Assembly: GCF_905147365.1 (NCBI RefSeq)
Contig: NC_056412.1
Coordinates: forward strand, 18,096,001-18,160,000
Length of the DNA stretch: 64,000 bases
Direction of reading: 5' to 3'
From: Aricia agestis
Taxonomy: Eukaryota > Arthropoda > Insecta > Lepidoptera > Lycaenidae
The translations under genes and the position numbers were made by a program. Below, in pieces: positions 19,743 through 29,689 of the stretch. How positions within the stretch are numbered: position 1 is the first letter of the stretch; each line of letters starts with the position of its first letter. The notes under the pieces are model-generated. The model was not told the DNA's origin and did no database searches. It saw nothing but the letters and a program-made list of their open reading frames with translations.

Positions 19743-21035
19743 CTACTCAAAGTCAAACCTAACAGGCCGTTTGATCAATCTACCGTGCCGGGAAATTTTG
19801 GGCTGCACCGTACATGACTTACTTGCAAAATCAGAACTAGGAGTTTGACCCTCGTTATTTGTAAATTGCTTAGCTAAACTTACCTGCTCATTCGGAGTGC
19901 GATCAGGTACCGGATGAGTCATCAGGTAGGCTGGTTTGAGTCTATCTATTGAAACTCGAGTCTGTCTTTGGGGTAGCTGCACGGTGTATACTTTACCACT
20001 TTTTTGTAATACCCTGTATGGACCATCATACGGTGGTACCAGCGGTTGCCGTACCGCGTCATTTCTTATAAAGACATGAGTACATGTCTTTAAGTCAGGA
20101 TGGACAAAAAACGATTTTGCGCTCGAGTGTAGACTCGCCTTAGGTTTCAATGAACTCAACGTGTGTCGTAACTTATCGAGGTATACATGTACACCTTGGT
20201 TTGTCTGCGGCGTCTCAGTGTAAAATTCTCCTGGCAATCTAATACCTTGGCCGTAGACCAGCTGTGCTGCGCTTATGTTAGTATCGCTTCGTATTGCCGC
20301 CCGCAATCCTAACAGAACCGTGGATAACTCGTCACTCCATGATTCAGAACTCAGCCGCGCCATTATCGACGCTTTTAAACTACGATGCCACCGTTCGATC
20401 ATCCCGTTACTCTGTGGGTGGTACGGCGTGGTCCTACATTTTTTAATGCCCAAAAATTTCATTAATGAATTAAAAAGATCACTTTCAAACTGCCGCCCTT
20501 GGTCGCTTGTTATCCTTTTAGGACTACCAAAGCGACAAATCCACCCCTCATATAACACTTTAGCGACTACCTCGGCCGTGGTAGTCGTTACCGGAAAAGC
20601 CTCGGGCCATTTAGTAAATCTATCTATGACTGTGATGAGATACCTGAATCCTTCTCGAGTTGTAGGCAGGGGACCTACTATGTCGATATGGATATGATCG
20701 AATTTTTCACTAATTTGGAACTCGCCTAGCTCAGAATTTGAGTGACGGGATACTTTCGAACGTTGGCACCCTAGACACGATTTAGCCCACACCCCTACAT
20801 CTTTATTTATGCCGGGCCAAAAATATTTTTCAGATAATAGTTTTCGAGATAAGCGAATTCCCGGGTGACTTATATTATGAATAGAGTCAAAGGCTAGTTT
20901 TCGAAAACGTTCGGGAATGTACGGTCTACAATTGGATGAAATTTCACAGTAAATTTTATTATTAGAATTAGGAATGTTGCATAACTGCAGTTTGAAGTGC
21001 GCGTTGCAATCTGACCGCGATAGCAGGGACGTCAA
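19743..21035 (-). CDS. Integrase region of Pol, CsRn1-like (intact core)
   Basis: This 430-codon open frame covers the C-terminal part of Pol. Integrase joins retroelement cDNA ends to host DNA. The zinc-binding HHCC module is complete (His53, His57, Cys87, Cys90). The catalytic D,D-35-E triad is present at Asp118, Asp178 and Glu214, with the usual contexts (Asp-Gln-Gly after the second Asp, Glu-Arg-Trp-His around Glu). A GPY/F-type module (Tyr-Asp-Gly-Pro-Tyr-Arg-Val-Leu) lies near residue 325. No stop interrupts the domain. The ATG given is simply the first Met after upstream breaks; in the parent the frame would continue from RNase H, and stops near 21296 and 21137 plus a shift near 21345 separate them now. 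Confidence 0.88.
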   Translation of the reverse strand: MTSLLSRSDCNAHFKLQLCNIPNSNNKIYCEISSNCRPYIPERFRKLAFDSIHNISHPGIRLSRKLLSEKYFWPGINKDVGVWAKSCLGCQRSKVSRHSNSELGEFQISEKFDHIHIDIVGPLPTTREGFRYLITVIDRFTKWPEAFPVTTTTAEVVAKVLYEGWICRFGSPKRITSDQGRQFESDLFNSLMKFLGIKKCRTTPYHPQSNGMIERWHRSLKASIMARLSSESWSDELSTVLLGLRAAIRSDTNISAAQLVYGQGIRLPGEFYTETPQTNQGVHVYLDKLRHTLSSLKPKASLHSSAKSFFVHPDLKTCTHVFIRNDAVRQPLVPPYDGPYRVLQKSGKVYTVQLPQRQTRVSIDRLKPAYLMTHPVPDRTPNEQVSLAKQFTNNEGQTPSSDFASKSCTVQPKISRHGRLIKRPVRFDFE

Positions 21036-21345
21036 CTGAGTATCATGTTTCTGTGCATCGGCGAGTTCGTCGAAATCGAATGTCGTAGGGCTGCCTATAC
21101 TCTCTATACGTGATAATGTATCTGCAACGATGTTTTAACTACCGGTTATATGTTTAATATCTGTAGTATATTCACTTATGTACGATAGTTGTCTAACTCT
21201 CCTCGGAGTTTCTTTATCGCTCATAGCCCTAGTAAATGCAAAAGTTAAAGGTTTATGGTCCGTAAATATTGAAAGCACACGACCTTCGATCTAATTTCTG
21301 AAATAGTGGACGGCCATATACATAGCGAGTAGCTCCCTATCATAG
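21036..21345 (-). pseudogene. Broken RNase H / integrase linker of Pol
   Basis: Codons in shifted frames still show Arg-Glu-Leu-Leu-Ala-Met and Thr-Asp-His-Lys-Pro-Leu, typical of the second half of Ty3/gypsy RNase H. A frameshift near 21345 and in-frame stops near 21296 and 21137 interrupt them. RNase H and integrase therefore cannot be made as one protein from this copy. Confidence 0.75.
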
Positions 21346-21717
21346 GTACTGTAGGTACTTAACCTGAGTGTCGGATAATTTTTTAGAAAAGAATCCTAGC
21401 GGAGCCCACGCTTTTCCGTTCCATTGCTGCAATACTGCTCCTACACAAGTATCCGATGCATCCGTCATGAGACCTAAGGGTGCGCTCGCTAGTGGGTATT
21501 CTAGGGTAACGGCATTTTTTAGGCTGACTTTACAATTTTCGAACGATTCTATCGCGGAGGTGGACCACACAATTTCAGTTTTATCTTTTTTCTTACAATT
21601 AATTAAATATTTATTTAGTTCCTTCTGATGTTTAACTGCCTGAGTCGTCGGATTGGCGGGTGCCGGGTTCGACGGAAACTGTCCAGCCACAGCGGGGTGC
21701 ATCATTGTTTCACACAA
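21340..21717 (-). CDS. Gag start fused to RNase H by internal deletion
   Basis: A 125-codon frame begins right after the primer-binding site. The first 25 or so residues (Met-Met-His-Pro-Ala-Val-Ala, then a Pro/Ala/Asn/Thr-rich run) look like a Gag start. From about residue 27 it jumps into the connection and RNase H region (Phe-Glu-Asn-Cys-Lys, then Thr-Asp-Ala-Ser-Asp, the first catalytic Asp of RNase H, and Gly-Phe-Phe-Ser-Lys-Lys-Leu). Gag body, protease and most of reverse transcriptase are missing. The frame then shifts. It is unlikely to be functional, but it shows the deletion junction at about 21640. Confidence 0.7.
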   Translation of the reverse strand: MCETMMHPAVAGQFPSNPAPANPTTQAVKHQKELNKYLINCKKKDKTEIVWSTSAIESFENCKVSLKNAVTLEYPLASAPLGLMTDASDTCVGAVLQQWNGKAWAPLGFFSKKLSDTQVKYLQYL

Positions 21718-21720
21718 ATA

Positions 21721-21738
21721 TCACGTCGGGGTCACCAA
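21721..21738 (-). promoter_or_regulatory. Primer-binding site for tRNA-Trp
   Basis: Directly inside the 5' LTR the minus strand reads TTGGTGACCCCGACGTGA. From TGG onward it is complementary to the 3' end expected of insect tRNA-Trp including CCA. tRNA-Trp priming is characteristic of CsRn1/Kabuki elements. Confidence 0.8.
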
Positions 21739-21892
21739 TTTAGGAGACCCCTAACGGGAATGATAATCAGAGATAATATAATGAATATTTATTGGGCGCA
21801 ACTAATCGCGCGCACTTACACCCGATGACTGGCCGTACTGCCGTTTACATACATGAACAATACTCATACAATATACATATAATACCCCTACA
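21739..21892 (-). repeat. 5' LTR of the CsRn1-like retroelement
   Basis: 154 bp; differs from the other LTR only by a 3-base C-run indel. Target duplication AGGG at 21893-21896. It would hold the element's promoter; AATAAATATT near its middle on the minus strand could serve in polyadenylation. Confidence 0.9.
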
Positions 21893-22250
21893 AGGGTAAG
21901 TTACATGAAAAAACTTCCCGTTTAAATGGAGGCTTTAGGGCCGGAAAAATTATTTGAAATAGAAAAACTGTGGATTATATGTATATCCAGATATATTAGC
22001 TAGGATATGAAGTAAATAAGTTGCAAGTTTTATGATTAAATAAGGGAAAAAAATAGTTATTGTCCGTAAGTTACGAAATGTTACTTGTTCGATTCTTCCA
22101 CTCACGTCTTCAATTGTAGTCCCTAAAACTGCCTATACCAAGCATTGGTTTAAGGAGAAGATTGCCATGAAACTTAACTTTTATTCATATTACGTAAATT
22201 TAAGCAAATAATATTATAATTAAAATACTGTTTATTTTACAAAAAATATT

Positions 22251-22485
22251 TTACTTCTGTAAATCCTCTTCTTCAATACACATTTCCTTAGATGCTGGTG
22301 AATAATCCACGCAGTGTTGGTAATCTGCCGAGCCATGGATAAGGCGGTTCAGTGGGAACTGCAGGTGGTAGAAGATGTACGGGAACAGGAAAATGTAGAT
22401 ATGGAAGAGGATCAACTTCCACCAGTTCATCAGGTCAAAGATCTTGTACAGCCAATGTCCAGTCGCCAAGTGCAGTATTTGGATC
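22251..22485 (-). CDS. AIG1: AIG1-family gene, exon 4 and stop
   Basis: 235 bp after TTTTTTCTAG, completing the phase-2 codon from exon 3. It encodes His-Leu-Ala-Thr-Gly-His-Trp-Leu-Tyr, a hydrophobic segment, and an acidic C-terminal tail (Glu-Glu-Glu-Asp). TAA is at 22253-22251; AATAAA on the minus strand follows within 20 nt (22231-22236), a possible poly(A) signal. Confidence 0.88.
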
Positions 22486-24509
22486 CTAGAAAAAATGGTC
22501 AGGTGATGGATTGTGAGATTTAAAGGAGGACTTAACTGTTAAGGCCTCAGCTAGCGAATACCTCTTTAGTTCAGTTGGCTAGCGCGAGGTTTAAGCTGGG
22601 TCTGGATATGTGGATCACGGGGAGTTTTTGAAGTACCCAGCATCCATTTTCAATAGAATATGTGTGACTTTCGGTATAGGCTTCAGGATTCAAGAGTTAT
22701 ACCCTTTTTTAAAAGCTTTTACTTAATACTTACTTTGTATGTATATAAGTAATAAGTTTGTATGTTTGTATGGAATTTTTATATCAAAGCTTACATGGCA
22801 GAATAGACGAAGGTGACGGTCCAGTACAGAGCCTCCTCGTATTTGCGGTTGGTGGGATAAGTCCGCGGGTGCTGCAGAATCTCCAGCACCATCACCACAG
22901 CGATGGTGGTGTGCACGCAGTGGTTGAACATCCACGGCAGCGCGTCGTCGAAGATGCGAGGGAACACCAGCTCCCGGTTGATGGAGTAGGCCACCCAGAA
23001 ATGTATCGTGACGAACTAGCAAAAGAGTCAGGATTAGATTTTACCCGTAAACTTTTTGACGGTTTATAACGTGGCAATCGTACATTTTCGGGTAACAACT
23101 ATTATCCTCTTGGACGTCGAAACGCCAGCTGTTGGCGGATTTTGCGTACATACTATATTCATTTGCCGGCACTTAAAGTTGCACACCGAATTAAATGAAA
23201 ATCGCTTGTGTGGTGGTGTAAAGAGACTAAGACTGAGGTAAGAGAGACAGACAGCCCGACAGAAAGACAGACAGATTTCGCGTTTATTATATTTTTATAT
23301 TTTATATAATAAACGCATTTTTAAGAACATTTAGAACGAATATATTGTGCCAATTGGTCAGTTCATAATTATTAATTATTAACCCGCAAGCACCCGCGCC
23401 CCTAAAAATTACACCGCTTGTGCGCACTAATTACAAGGCGACAACGGGTGCGGTATGAGGTAGGGGGCGGCGGGGTAAGGTAAGCGATCGGCCGGGCGCG
23501 GGCGGGCGGCGCGGCGCACGAGTTGCCTCATATGCGTAATGCATCCACATTTTTAGTAGTTCAGCGGATAAGTCCGGGGCTTGATTTTTTTTGTTCCAAA
23601 GGGGTAGTAACAAAAATCGCTAGTATTTTTTATTTTTGACAACTATTACGTATGTTGATTTATTGTACTGGTGAAAAAATAATCCTGTATAATGTCAATT
23701 GATCTGGTTACTAATTAGCTCCACAAACTCACCACCCCATATGGCAAAACTAGAGCACAGAAGATCACATCACGGGCTTGTTCCAACTTTCTGAGCCTCC
23801 ACCCGCGGTCAATCCACTCCAGGCAGTCTGCGTACACTGCTATCATCAGAAACGTCATCTGGAATGCCTAAAACAGTAAAAGTATCACTTTGTATGTCTG
23901 AAAGCATTAGAATAATATTATATTGAAAACACTGATAATTCCAGTTCGTTTGCCCCTGACTATTAGAAAATTTTCTGACATGATTGGATTGGAGGTCGTA
24001 GGGTTTGTTTTAGTGAATTACCACTGATGCGCTTCAGGGCGTTCCTTACTGCTAGAGCCTTACCGGTACACTTAAAAAGGTGAGTAGTGTTTTATTTTTA
24101 CTAGCCGATTCACTTACTCTGTTAAATATAATTTTACCTTAGCACGGCCGTCATGAAAACCCTGTACTTTTATTCGATTGAAATTATAGAAGACAAAACC
24201 AATCAAATACTTTAGCCTAGCCTCTTTAGGTAATTAGGAGGTTAAAAATTCACCCTAAAGCTACTTTAGGTATTCCTTTCAGTTTATGGAAGTAACAATC
24301 AACAAAATACTTACCATATTCCAATTAGTGAGGAATGCTGGCGCATTATCCCGCATGTCCAGCAAGTGCTCGCTGACTCCGGGCTCGCTGGTCTTCCGCA
24401 CCATCACCACCACAGTGTGCAGCAGGATCGCGGCATTAGACAGCAGGAAGACAGAGTGGAATACTGTCCGGAGCAGCAGGAGACGGCGGTACAGCACATT
24501 TTTCGCCAT
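22251..24509 (-). CDS. AIG1: AIG1/ADTRP (FAR-17a) family membrane protein, four exons
   Basis: The spliced frame gives 261 residues (family members are usually 230-260). In mammals AIG1 and ADTRP are multi-pass membrane hydrolases that cleave fatty-acid esters of hydroxy fatty acids with a Thr/His pair. Here the Thr lies in Phe-Leu-Thr-Asn-Trp-Asn (Thr61, end of exon 1) and the His in Asn-His-Cys-Val-His-Thr-Thr (His145, exon 3). The diagnostic run Ile-Asn-Arg-Glu-Leu-Val-Phe-Pro is in exon 3. Several hydrophobic segments are visible, e.g. residues 10-35, 66-76, 97-121 and 146-156, plus two in exon 4. All introns are GT-AG and phases agree (0, 0, 2). The start ATG has an in-frame TGA five codons upstream. 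It is probably ER/membrane located. AIG1 versus ADTRP orthology cannot be settled here. Confidence 0.9.
22795..23015 (-). CDS. AIG1: AIG1-family gene, exon 3
   Basis: 221 bp between TTGCTAG and the GTAAGC donor, starting in phase 0 and ending in phase 2. It carries the most conserved block, Arg-Glu-Leu-Val-Phe-Pro and Asn-His-Cys-Val-His-Thr-Thr with the predicted catalytic His145. Codons are more GC-rich than the flanking introns. Confidence 0.9.
23380..23560. other. GC-rich patch inside AIG1 intron 2
   Basis: About 180 bp is dominated by G and C (GGCGGCGGGG, GGCCGGGCGCGGGCGGGCGG) in an otherwise AT-rich intron. It may be an inserted repeat or an internal CpG-rich element. The minus-strand open frame over it (23431-23613) shows no family I can name with confidence. 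Confidence 0.5.
23733..23867 (-). CDS. AIG1: AIG1-family gene, exon 2
   Basis: 45 codons between TTTTAG and the GTGAGT donor, phase 0 at both ends. It contains Leu-Arg-Lys-Leu followed by Arg-Asp-Val-Ile, which matches the family's loop before the third membrane segment, and ends in Leu-Pro-Tyr-Gly-Val. Confidence 0.88.
24315..24509 (-). CDS. AIG1: AIG1-family gene, exon 1
   Basis: 65 codons from ATG (24509) to the GTAAGT donor at 24314. It holds the first hydrophobic segments and the catalytic-type Thr61 next to the splice junction. A TGA in the same frame just upstream fixes the start. Confidence 0.88.
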
Positions 24510-25179
24510 GACCGCGTCTCGTCAGTGCTGCACAGTAACTTCAGTGTAGGAATTCAAACTGTCAATTTAAACCTTAACCTAAAGGTAGTCGCACCTGATT
24601 ACTCACACTATTTTCCGCGTGAGGTCATTCGCACCAAGTTTTGAAATTAAACAGTGGAAGCGTTATCTACTCTAAGAACATTATATAATTTATTAATCTC
24701 TTGAAGTTAAATGAGAGAAATATAGGTCACACTGAACAGAAATTAAAGAAGAAATATCTTTGTAAATAACTCCGCACCCGTATGTTAAACACAGACCAAA
24801 TTCAGTTTGATTGACGTCGCGACTCGCAGAATAACAATAAACAAGAGCGGTAGTGGAATTTTGGGAAATTAACTAAACAATTGCAAGGCTCACATGGATC
24901 CCACGCCCTAACTAAAGGTTAATAATTATGGGGGCAAAAACTAAAATCGCTTGTTAAAAATTAATAACACTAAGTAGGTCTCAAAGTGTAACGCATTCAA
25001 TCATTTTTGACTGATGTACGAGTACTTACTCAAGTTAGTTATAAAGACTTTATACTTTAGATCATCATGTTATCCTGAGACAAAATATAGATAATCTGGG
25101 AACACAATCAGGAAGTAAAATGTATTTAGTAATATGTAAAGAAGTTAATTATTATTTGCTTATCTGTTGCAATTTTTTT

Positions 25180-25430
25180 TAAATCAATAAGGGGAAAACG
25201 AGCAAAAGGTCTGATGGAAAGCAACTATGGACACTCGCAACATTAAGAGCTGCAGGCACGTCGCTGGCCTTTTAAGAGTTAATACGCTCTCTCCTTGAAG
25301 GTTTGCAGGTAGTATTGGTCCGGAAATACTGCTGGTGACAGCTGTTCGTTCCAGAGTTTTACAATGCAGTAGTACCATGGTACTTCTATCGCCAACACCG
25401 TTGACCATTGCTTGTCCCCACGACTTTTGT
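25180..25430 (+). repeat. Diverged family B copy
   Basis: AAGGGGAAAACGAGCAAAAGG, TCTGATGGAAAGCAACTATGG and GCTGCAGGCACGTCGCTGGC match family B with many changes. It is the oldest of the five copies seen. Confidence 0.65.
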
Positions 25431-25665
25431 TTTAGTATTTGTTGTTATAGCGGCAACAGAAATGCACAATCTGCGAACATTTGAAAATTCTAGTTATAGT
25501 GGTTCTTGAGATACAGTCTGGAGACGGACGGACAGGCATCGAAGTCACAGTAATAGGGTTCCGTTTTTACCCTTTGGGTATGGAACCCTAAAATTAACTA
25601 AATTCTCATTCTCTAATTTTTGGTCGATATTAAAAATCGTACGGAACCCGACTCGCACTTGGTAG
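25430..25665 (-). repeat. Partial family A copy
   Basis: TTTGTTGTTATAGCGGCAAC, GAGATACAGTCTGGAGACGG and TACCCTTTGGGTATGGAACC are family A modules. A short extra CGGAACCCGACTCGCACTTGG end lies at 25640-25663. Confidence 0.65.
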
Positions 25666-26370
25666 ATTTTTTAAAGTAAGTGCTTAATTTTTGAGGAAAT
25701 ACAACTTACAAATTAATCTTAGTTATCCTACGTCAAACGTTTACTCCGCGGGAAATTTTTACTACAATTAACTCACTTAATTATTGTTTTATGATAATTA
25801 TCTTTTGTTATTTAAAGTAAATATTTTACACTTTATACGGCGTTAAATGTCAAAATATTTATAATGGACATATTAAGGAACAATTAGCTTATCTTGGAGC
25901 AAATACCTACAACTGCCATGTATAAATTATAACAATGAGTTTTTAGAAAAAAAATTCAAGGCTATACTTAATTAATTTTAGTAATAAACTAGCTGTTACC
26001 CGCGACTTCGTCCACGTCAACAAAATGTGATAAGTTGATGACAAAGGCAGACAATTTTCTACCCTAATACAAAAACAGCAGCAGCCTGTCTGTATGTCTC
26101 TAGCTGTATCTCAAAAACCGCGCTAGCTAGACAGTGCTAGACAGTTGCCATTTTCATAAATTACATTTTTCTATTATCGATATAACAACTGTCACTGTTA
26201 ATTTTACTGTTAAATATTTTACACTTCTCTCCTTTCCTCCTTGGAGTAAAGACGTGCCTTACCGAATGCGCTTAACCAAAATAAAGCGCAATATAAAAGT
26301 GAATTTCTTTTATTTAAACTATCCAAAGTCAATAAGACTAACAAGAACAAATACTAAAAACAAAATAACA

Positions 26371-26832
26371 TTAAGAGGAGTCCACACCGCCGTTTTTCCA
26401 TACAAACGCTGTCCCCTGTTTCCTCCCTGGATAATGCCGGTAGAGTTATGATTTTTTTCCTGTATATCTATGGCCACTATTAGCATGTCCCTATGTTTTC
26501 TTTTTTTTATAATTTTATTATTAAAAAAGATAAGAACGTCCAAAAACCCAAAAAAATGGCCAGATTTTCCTCTGTGTTCAAACACACAGAAAAAAAAACT
26601 GGCTAGAATATACAAAAAAAAAAAAACCATAGGAACACAGCTCAAGCCTTGCTTTAATTCTTAATGAAAAAAGTACTTAAATCGGTTAAGTTTTGGAGAA
26701 GGAATCAGCGGACAACGAATCGAAGATTTTCTGTTCTTTTATATCGCGCTCTGCGGTGGGAGATTGGTGAGACAGCAATACATTTTCAAATACCTATTTT
26801 CAATTTCTCTCGCCCTTGGTGTATCCTCTTAA
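26371..26832. mobile_element. TTAA-flanked MITE (family G), second copy
   Basis: TTAA ends with AGAGGAGTCCACACC and GGTGTATCCTCT, as in 16134-16617. Shared inner modules include CTGTCCCCTGTTTCCTCC and AGGAACACAGCTCAAGCC. The open frames here are chance. The next MITE starts directly at its right end. Confidence 0.75.
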
Positions 26833-27220
26833 GGGTGGGTTGCACCAACTTACTTTAACTATAACTGTAACTTTATATATAACTTTAAACTACAATGCAA
26901 AATGTCAAATCTTTGGTTAAAGTTAAAAATGGACGCTATCAAGACGCCATATTTAACCATAACCATAGAGCTCGACAAGGCTTTAAATGCACGTGGCGAA
27001 AAAAGGAACTAACGCTATCATCATACAAAAACGCCATTTTTGACAGTTCTCCTTTACCAGCAGCGCCCCCGCCCACGTTCTTATAAAGCCTTGTCGGACC
27101 AGCAACGTCTTCTGTCAAATTCTGTGGTCAAAGTTAAAGTTAAAGTTAAATTAGCCTTAACTATAACCATAACTTTGACCATAACTCTAACTTTAACCAC
27201 GCCTCTGGTGCAACCCAACC
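26833..27220. mobile_element. MITE with GGGTTGCACCAAC ends
   Basis: GGGTGGGTTGCACCAACTTA on the left is matched by TGGTGCAACCCAACC on the right. Both arms are full of ACTTTAACTATAACTG-type hexamer runs (AACTTT/AAAGTT) that would pair in a foldback. It is abundant in Lepidoptera. Confidence 0.7.
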
Positions 27221-27485
27221 TAACATTAATTGAAGGAGGCTCCCGATACAATTAATGCCTTAATTTGCCCTTTTCCTCGACATCAACAATGGCAACAGGT
27301 AGGCACAGGGCAGTGGGCACTTGATAATATTATGATCACAAAATACTCAATCTGTCTGTCTGTTTGGCGTGAACTCAAAACCACTGCATGCGCTTTTCAC
27401 CAATCGATAGAACGATTCCTCGGGACTCGGGAGGTTCAGGCATATAATTTCTGTACCTCAGAGGTATACAATAGTAACTCCACTT

Positions 27486-27538
27486 TTTTAGGGTTCCGTA
27501 GCCAAATGGCAAAAAACGGAACCCTTATAGATTCGTCA

Positions 27539-27574
<36 letters not shown>

Positions 27575-28443
27575 CGTATGTCATAGCCACTTTTCTCCGA
27601 AACTATAAGAGCTATACTATTGAAACTTGGTAAGTAGATGTAGTCTGTGAACCGCATTAAGATTTTGATACAAAAATGGAAAAATTATTAAAAATTTTAG
27701 GGGTCCCCATAGGTACAACTGAAACAAAAAAATTTTTTTTTCATCTAAGCTATGCGTGTGAGGTATCTATGAATAGATCTTGAAAAATCATATTGAGGTT
27801 TCTAATATCATTTTTTTCTAACCTGAATAGTTTGCGAGAGAGACTCTTCCAAAGTGGTAAAATGTGTGTCCCCCCACCTCTAATTTCTAAAGTAGGGTCA
27901 TGATAAGTCTAAAAAAAATATATGATGTACATTACTATAAAAAATACCAACGAAAATTGGTTTGAACGAAATCTAGCAAGTATTTTTTTTTATACGTCAT
28001 AAATGGTAAACCTAAAACCAACAAAAAAATTTTTTTTTTCATCTAACCTATGCGTGTGGGGTATCTATGGATAGGTCTTCAAAAATAATATTGAAGTTCA
28101 AAATATATTTTTTTTCTAACCTGAATAGTTTGCGAGAGAGGCTCTTCCAAAGTGGTAAAATGTGTGTCGCCCCCCCTCTAACTTCTAAAGTAGGTGCATG
28201 ATATGTCTAAAAAAAATATATGATATACATTACTATAAAAACTACCAACGAAAATTAGTTTGAACGAGATCTAGCTAGTAGTTTTTTTTATACACCATAA
28301 ATGGTAAACCTTAAATTAACTTCCATTAAATCAACTGAAATATAAAAATAAATCAAAAACCTGTAAATTTCATAAAAATAAACCTTATTGCTGCTGCGGA
28401 AACCTTCATGGGCGAGTCCAACTCGCACTTGGCCGGTTTTTTT
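27486..28443 (+). repeat. Longest family A copy, with an internal tandem duplication
   Basis: It starts TTTTTAGGGTTCCGTAGCC, has a long (GTCT)n run at 27541-27570, and ends GAGTCCAACTCGCACTTGG. A unit of about 300 bp is present twice (27735-28010 and 28035-28330), each with TATGCGTGTG, CCTGAATAGTTTGCGAGAGA and CCAAAGTGGTAAAATGTGTG. Confidence 0.75.
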
Positions 28444-29689
28444 TTAATATGTTTTTTGCACCATTAAAATCGTGAGAACCAGTTCTACTTAATGGTATAC
28501 GACATTAAATCCTATTTCATCTAGGAAAAGAAATATCCAATCGTATATGACATTAAATCCACTAAAGTCTAACTGGTAAAGGACCTTAAATGACCATAAG
28601 ATTATTTACCTGTACGCTTTTCGCGAACTTAATGTTATTCATCGGACTTTCATTCGACACAACGAGAAGTAAACAATAGCATCTCCCTTAAACGTCTTAT
28701 GCCATTGATCTTTATTTCTTGGTGTTAAGATACTCTTTACAATGACAAAAATTGTTAGATGTTTCGTTCACATGATTCTTGTGGTATATTAACTCATAGT
28801 AATTACCTAACAAAATATTACTACAAGAATTCTTGTTTACATATTATCATATTAGATTTCTATATTAAATACTTAAATAATAATTTCATTATTCATCTTT
28901 AATACTGTGTATTAAGGTTCATTTGTAAGTGTCATAAATAAAGTGTGATCAAAGTAGGTTTTAAGCTAACATTAGGATTTAAAACGGAATATTTACCATG
29001 TTTAGGGCCTGTTTCTGCAACGGGTCATCAGCTCTTTTTGTGCATAGAAAAAAATCTATTACCATATTCTGTTATTGTATGGATGCAATTGAGAGAAAAA
29101 TGAGATTGGCTCGATGTTCTACAAAACTTCTTTTGACCGGGAAACATTCGAAGAAGTTAGTTTCATACGATACTAAACGGATAGGATTTTCTGTACCCAC
29201 GCCGAAACCTATTCGAGAAACACAAAAGCCTATTACGAGACTCAAATAAAACAACTTAAAAAATTATTGCAGTGGCTACCAGCCATGTTCCATTAACTAT
29301 TATAGGAATCTTCAAATTGCAGATATCCCTGAACTTACCTGAAGCATGCTTGCTGAACTGCATGCATGCAGTAGCTGTGTTAATTATTATTATCCATACT
29401 TTCATATTTTTCTTATATTCATAGACCATATCCATACTAATATTACTAGCTAAAAGCCGAGCTCACGTGAGGGCTGACGTCATCACACCTTAACTGACTG
29501 ATGATGACACACCTGTACATATTATATAAAAAACCTTGACTGACTGATGGTTATCATTTCATTTCATATCATTCTCTTCTCCATATAAATAAAAATTACT
29601 ATGTAAAAGCACAAATCAATAGGCCTGATAGTTTTTCCGTAAAGTGCACCACAAAATGTAGAGGTTGTGGGATATACTAGGTCTTACTT

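Larger units (their letters stand above)
18642..21892 (-). mobile_element. Young, internally deleted Ty3/gypsy element of CsRn1/Kabuki type
   Basis: A 3,251-bp element with near-identical short LTRs and a 4-bp target duplication AGGG (18638-18641, 21893-21896). The primer-binding site beside the 5' LTR fits tRNA-Trp, a feature of the CsRn1 clade. A purine tract lies before the 3' LTR. Coding order on the minus strand is a gag start fused to RNase H, a broken linker, an intact integrase, then a small membrane-protein frame. Most of gag, protease and most of reverse transcriptase are missing. Near-identical LTRs indicate recent insertion, so it was probably mobilised in trans by a full-length relative. 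Confidence 0.88.
18616..22113. mobile_element. Hairpin MITE split by the LTR retroelement
   Basis: TTCAAGACGTGAGTGGAAGAAT (18616-18637) is inverted at 22092-22113 with one mismatch. Removing the LTR element and one target copy leaves an element of about 245 bp, so the retroelement landed in a MITE. Confidence 0.6.

Noticed and set aside
20275..20697. 140-codon plus-strand open frame
   Set aside because: It is antisense to the conserved integrase (D,D-35-E) frame on the minus strand.
22555..22600. tRNA-like stretch TAGTTCAGTTGGCTAGCGC in an AIG1 intron
   Set aside because: It resembles an A box and D arm, but no anticodon stem, B box (GGTTCGANNCC) or acceptor pairing follows. At most it is a relic of a tRNA-derived SINE head.
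26134..26664. Overlapping open frames on both strands near 26.1-26.7 kb
   Set aside because: They lie in the TTAA MITE (family G) and have no codon bias or motif; the sister copy at 16.1 kb does not preserve them.
27230..27657. Open frames through the GTCT microsatellite
   Set aside because: Ser-Cys-Leu and Thr-Asp-Arg-Gln repeats reflect the tetranucleotide run in family A; no conserved protein.
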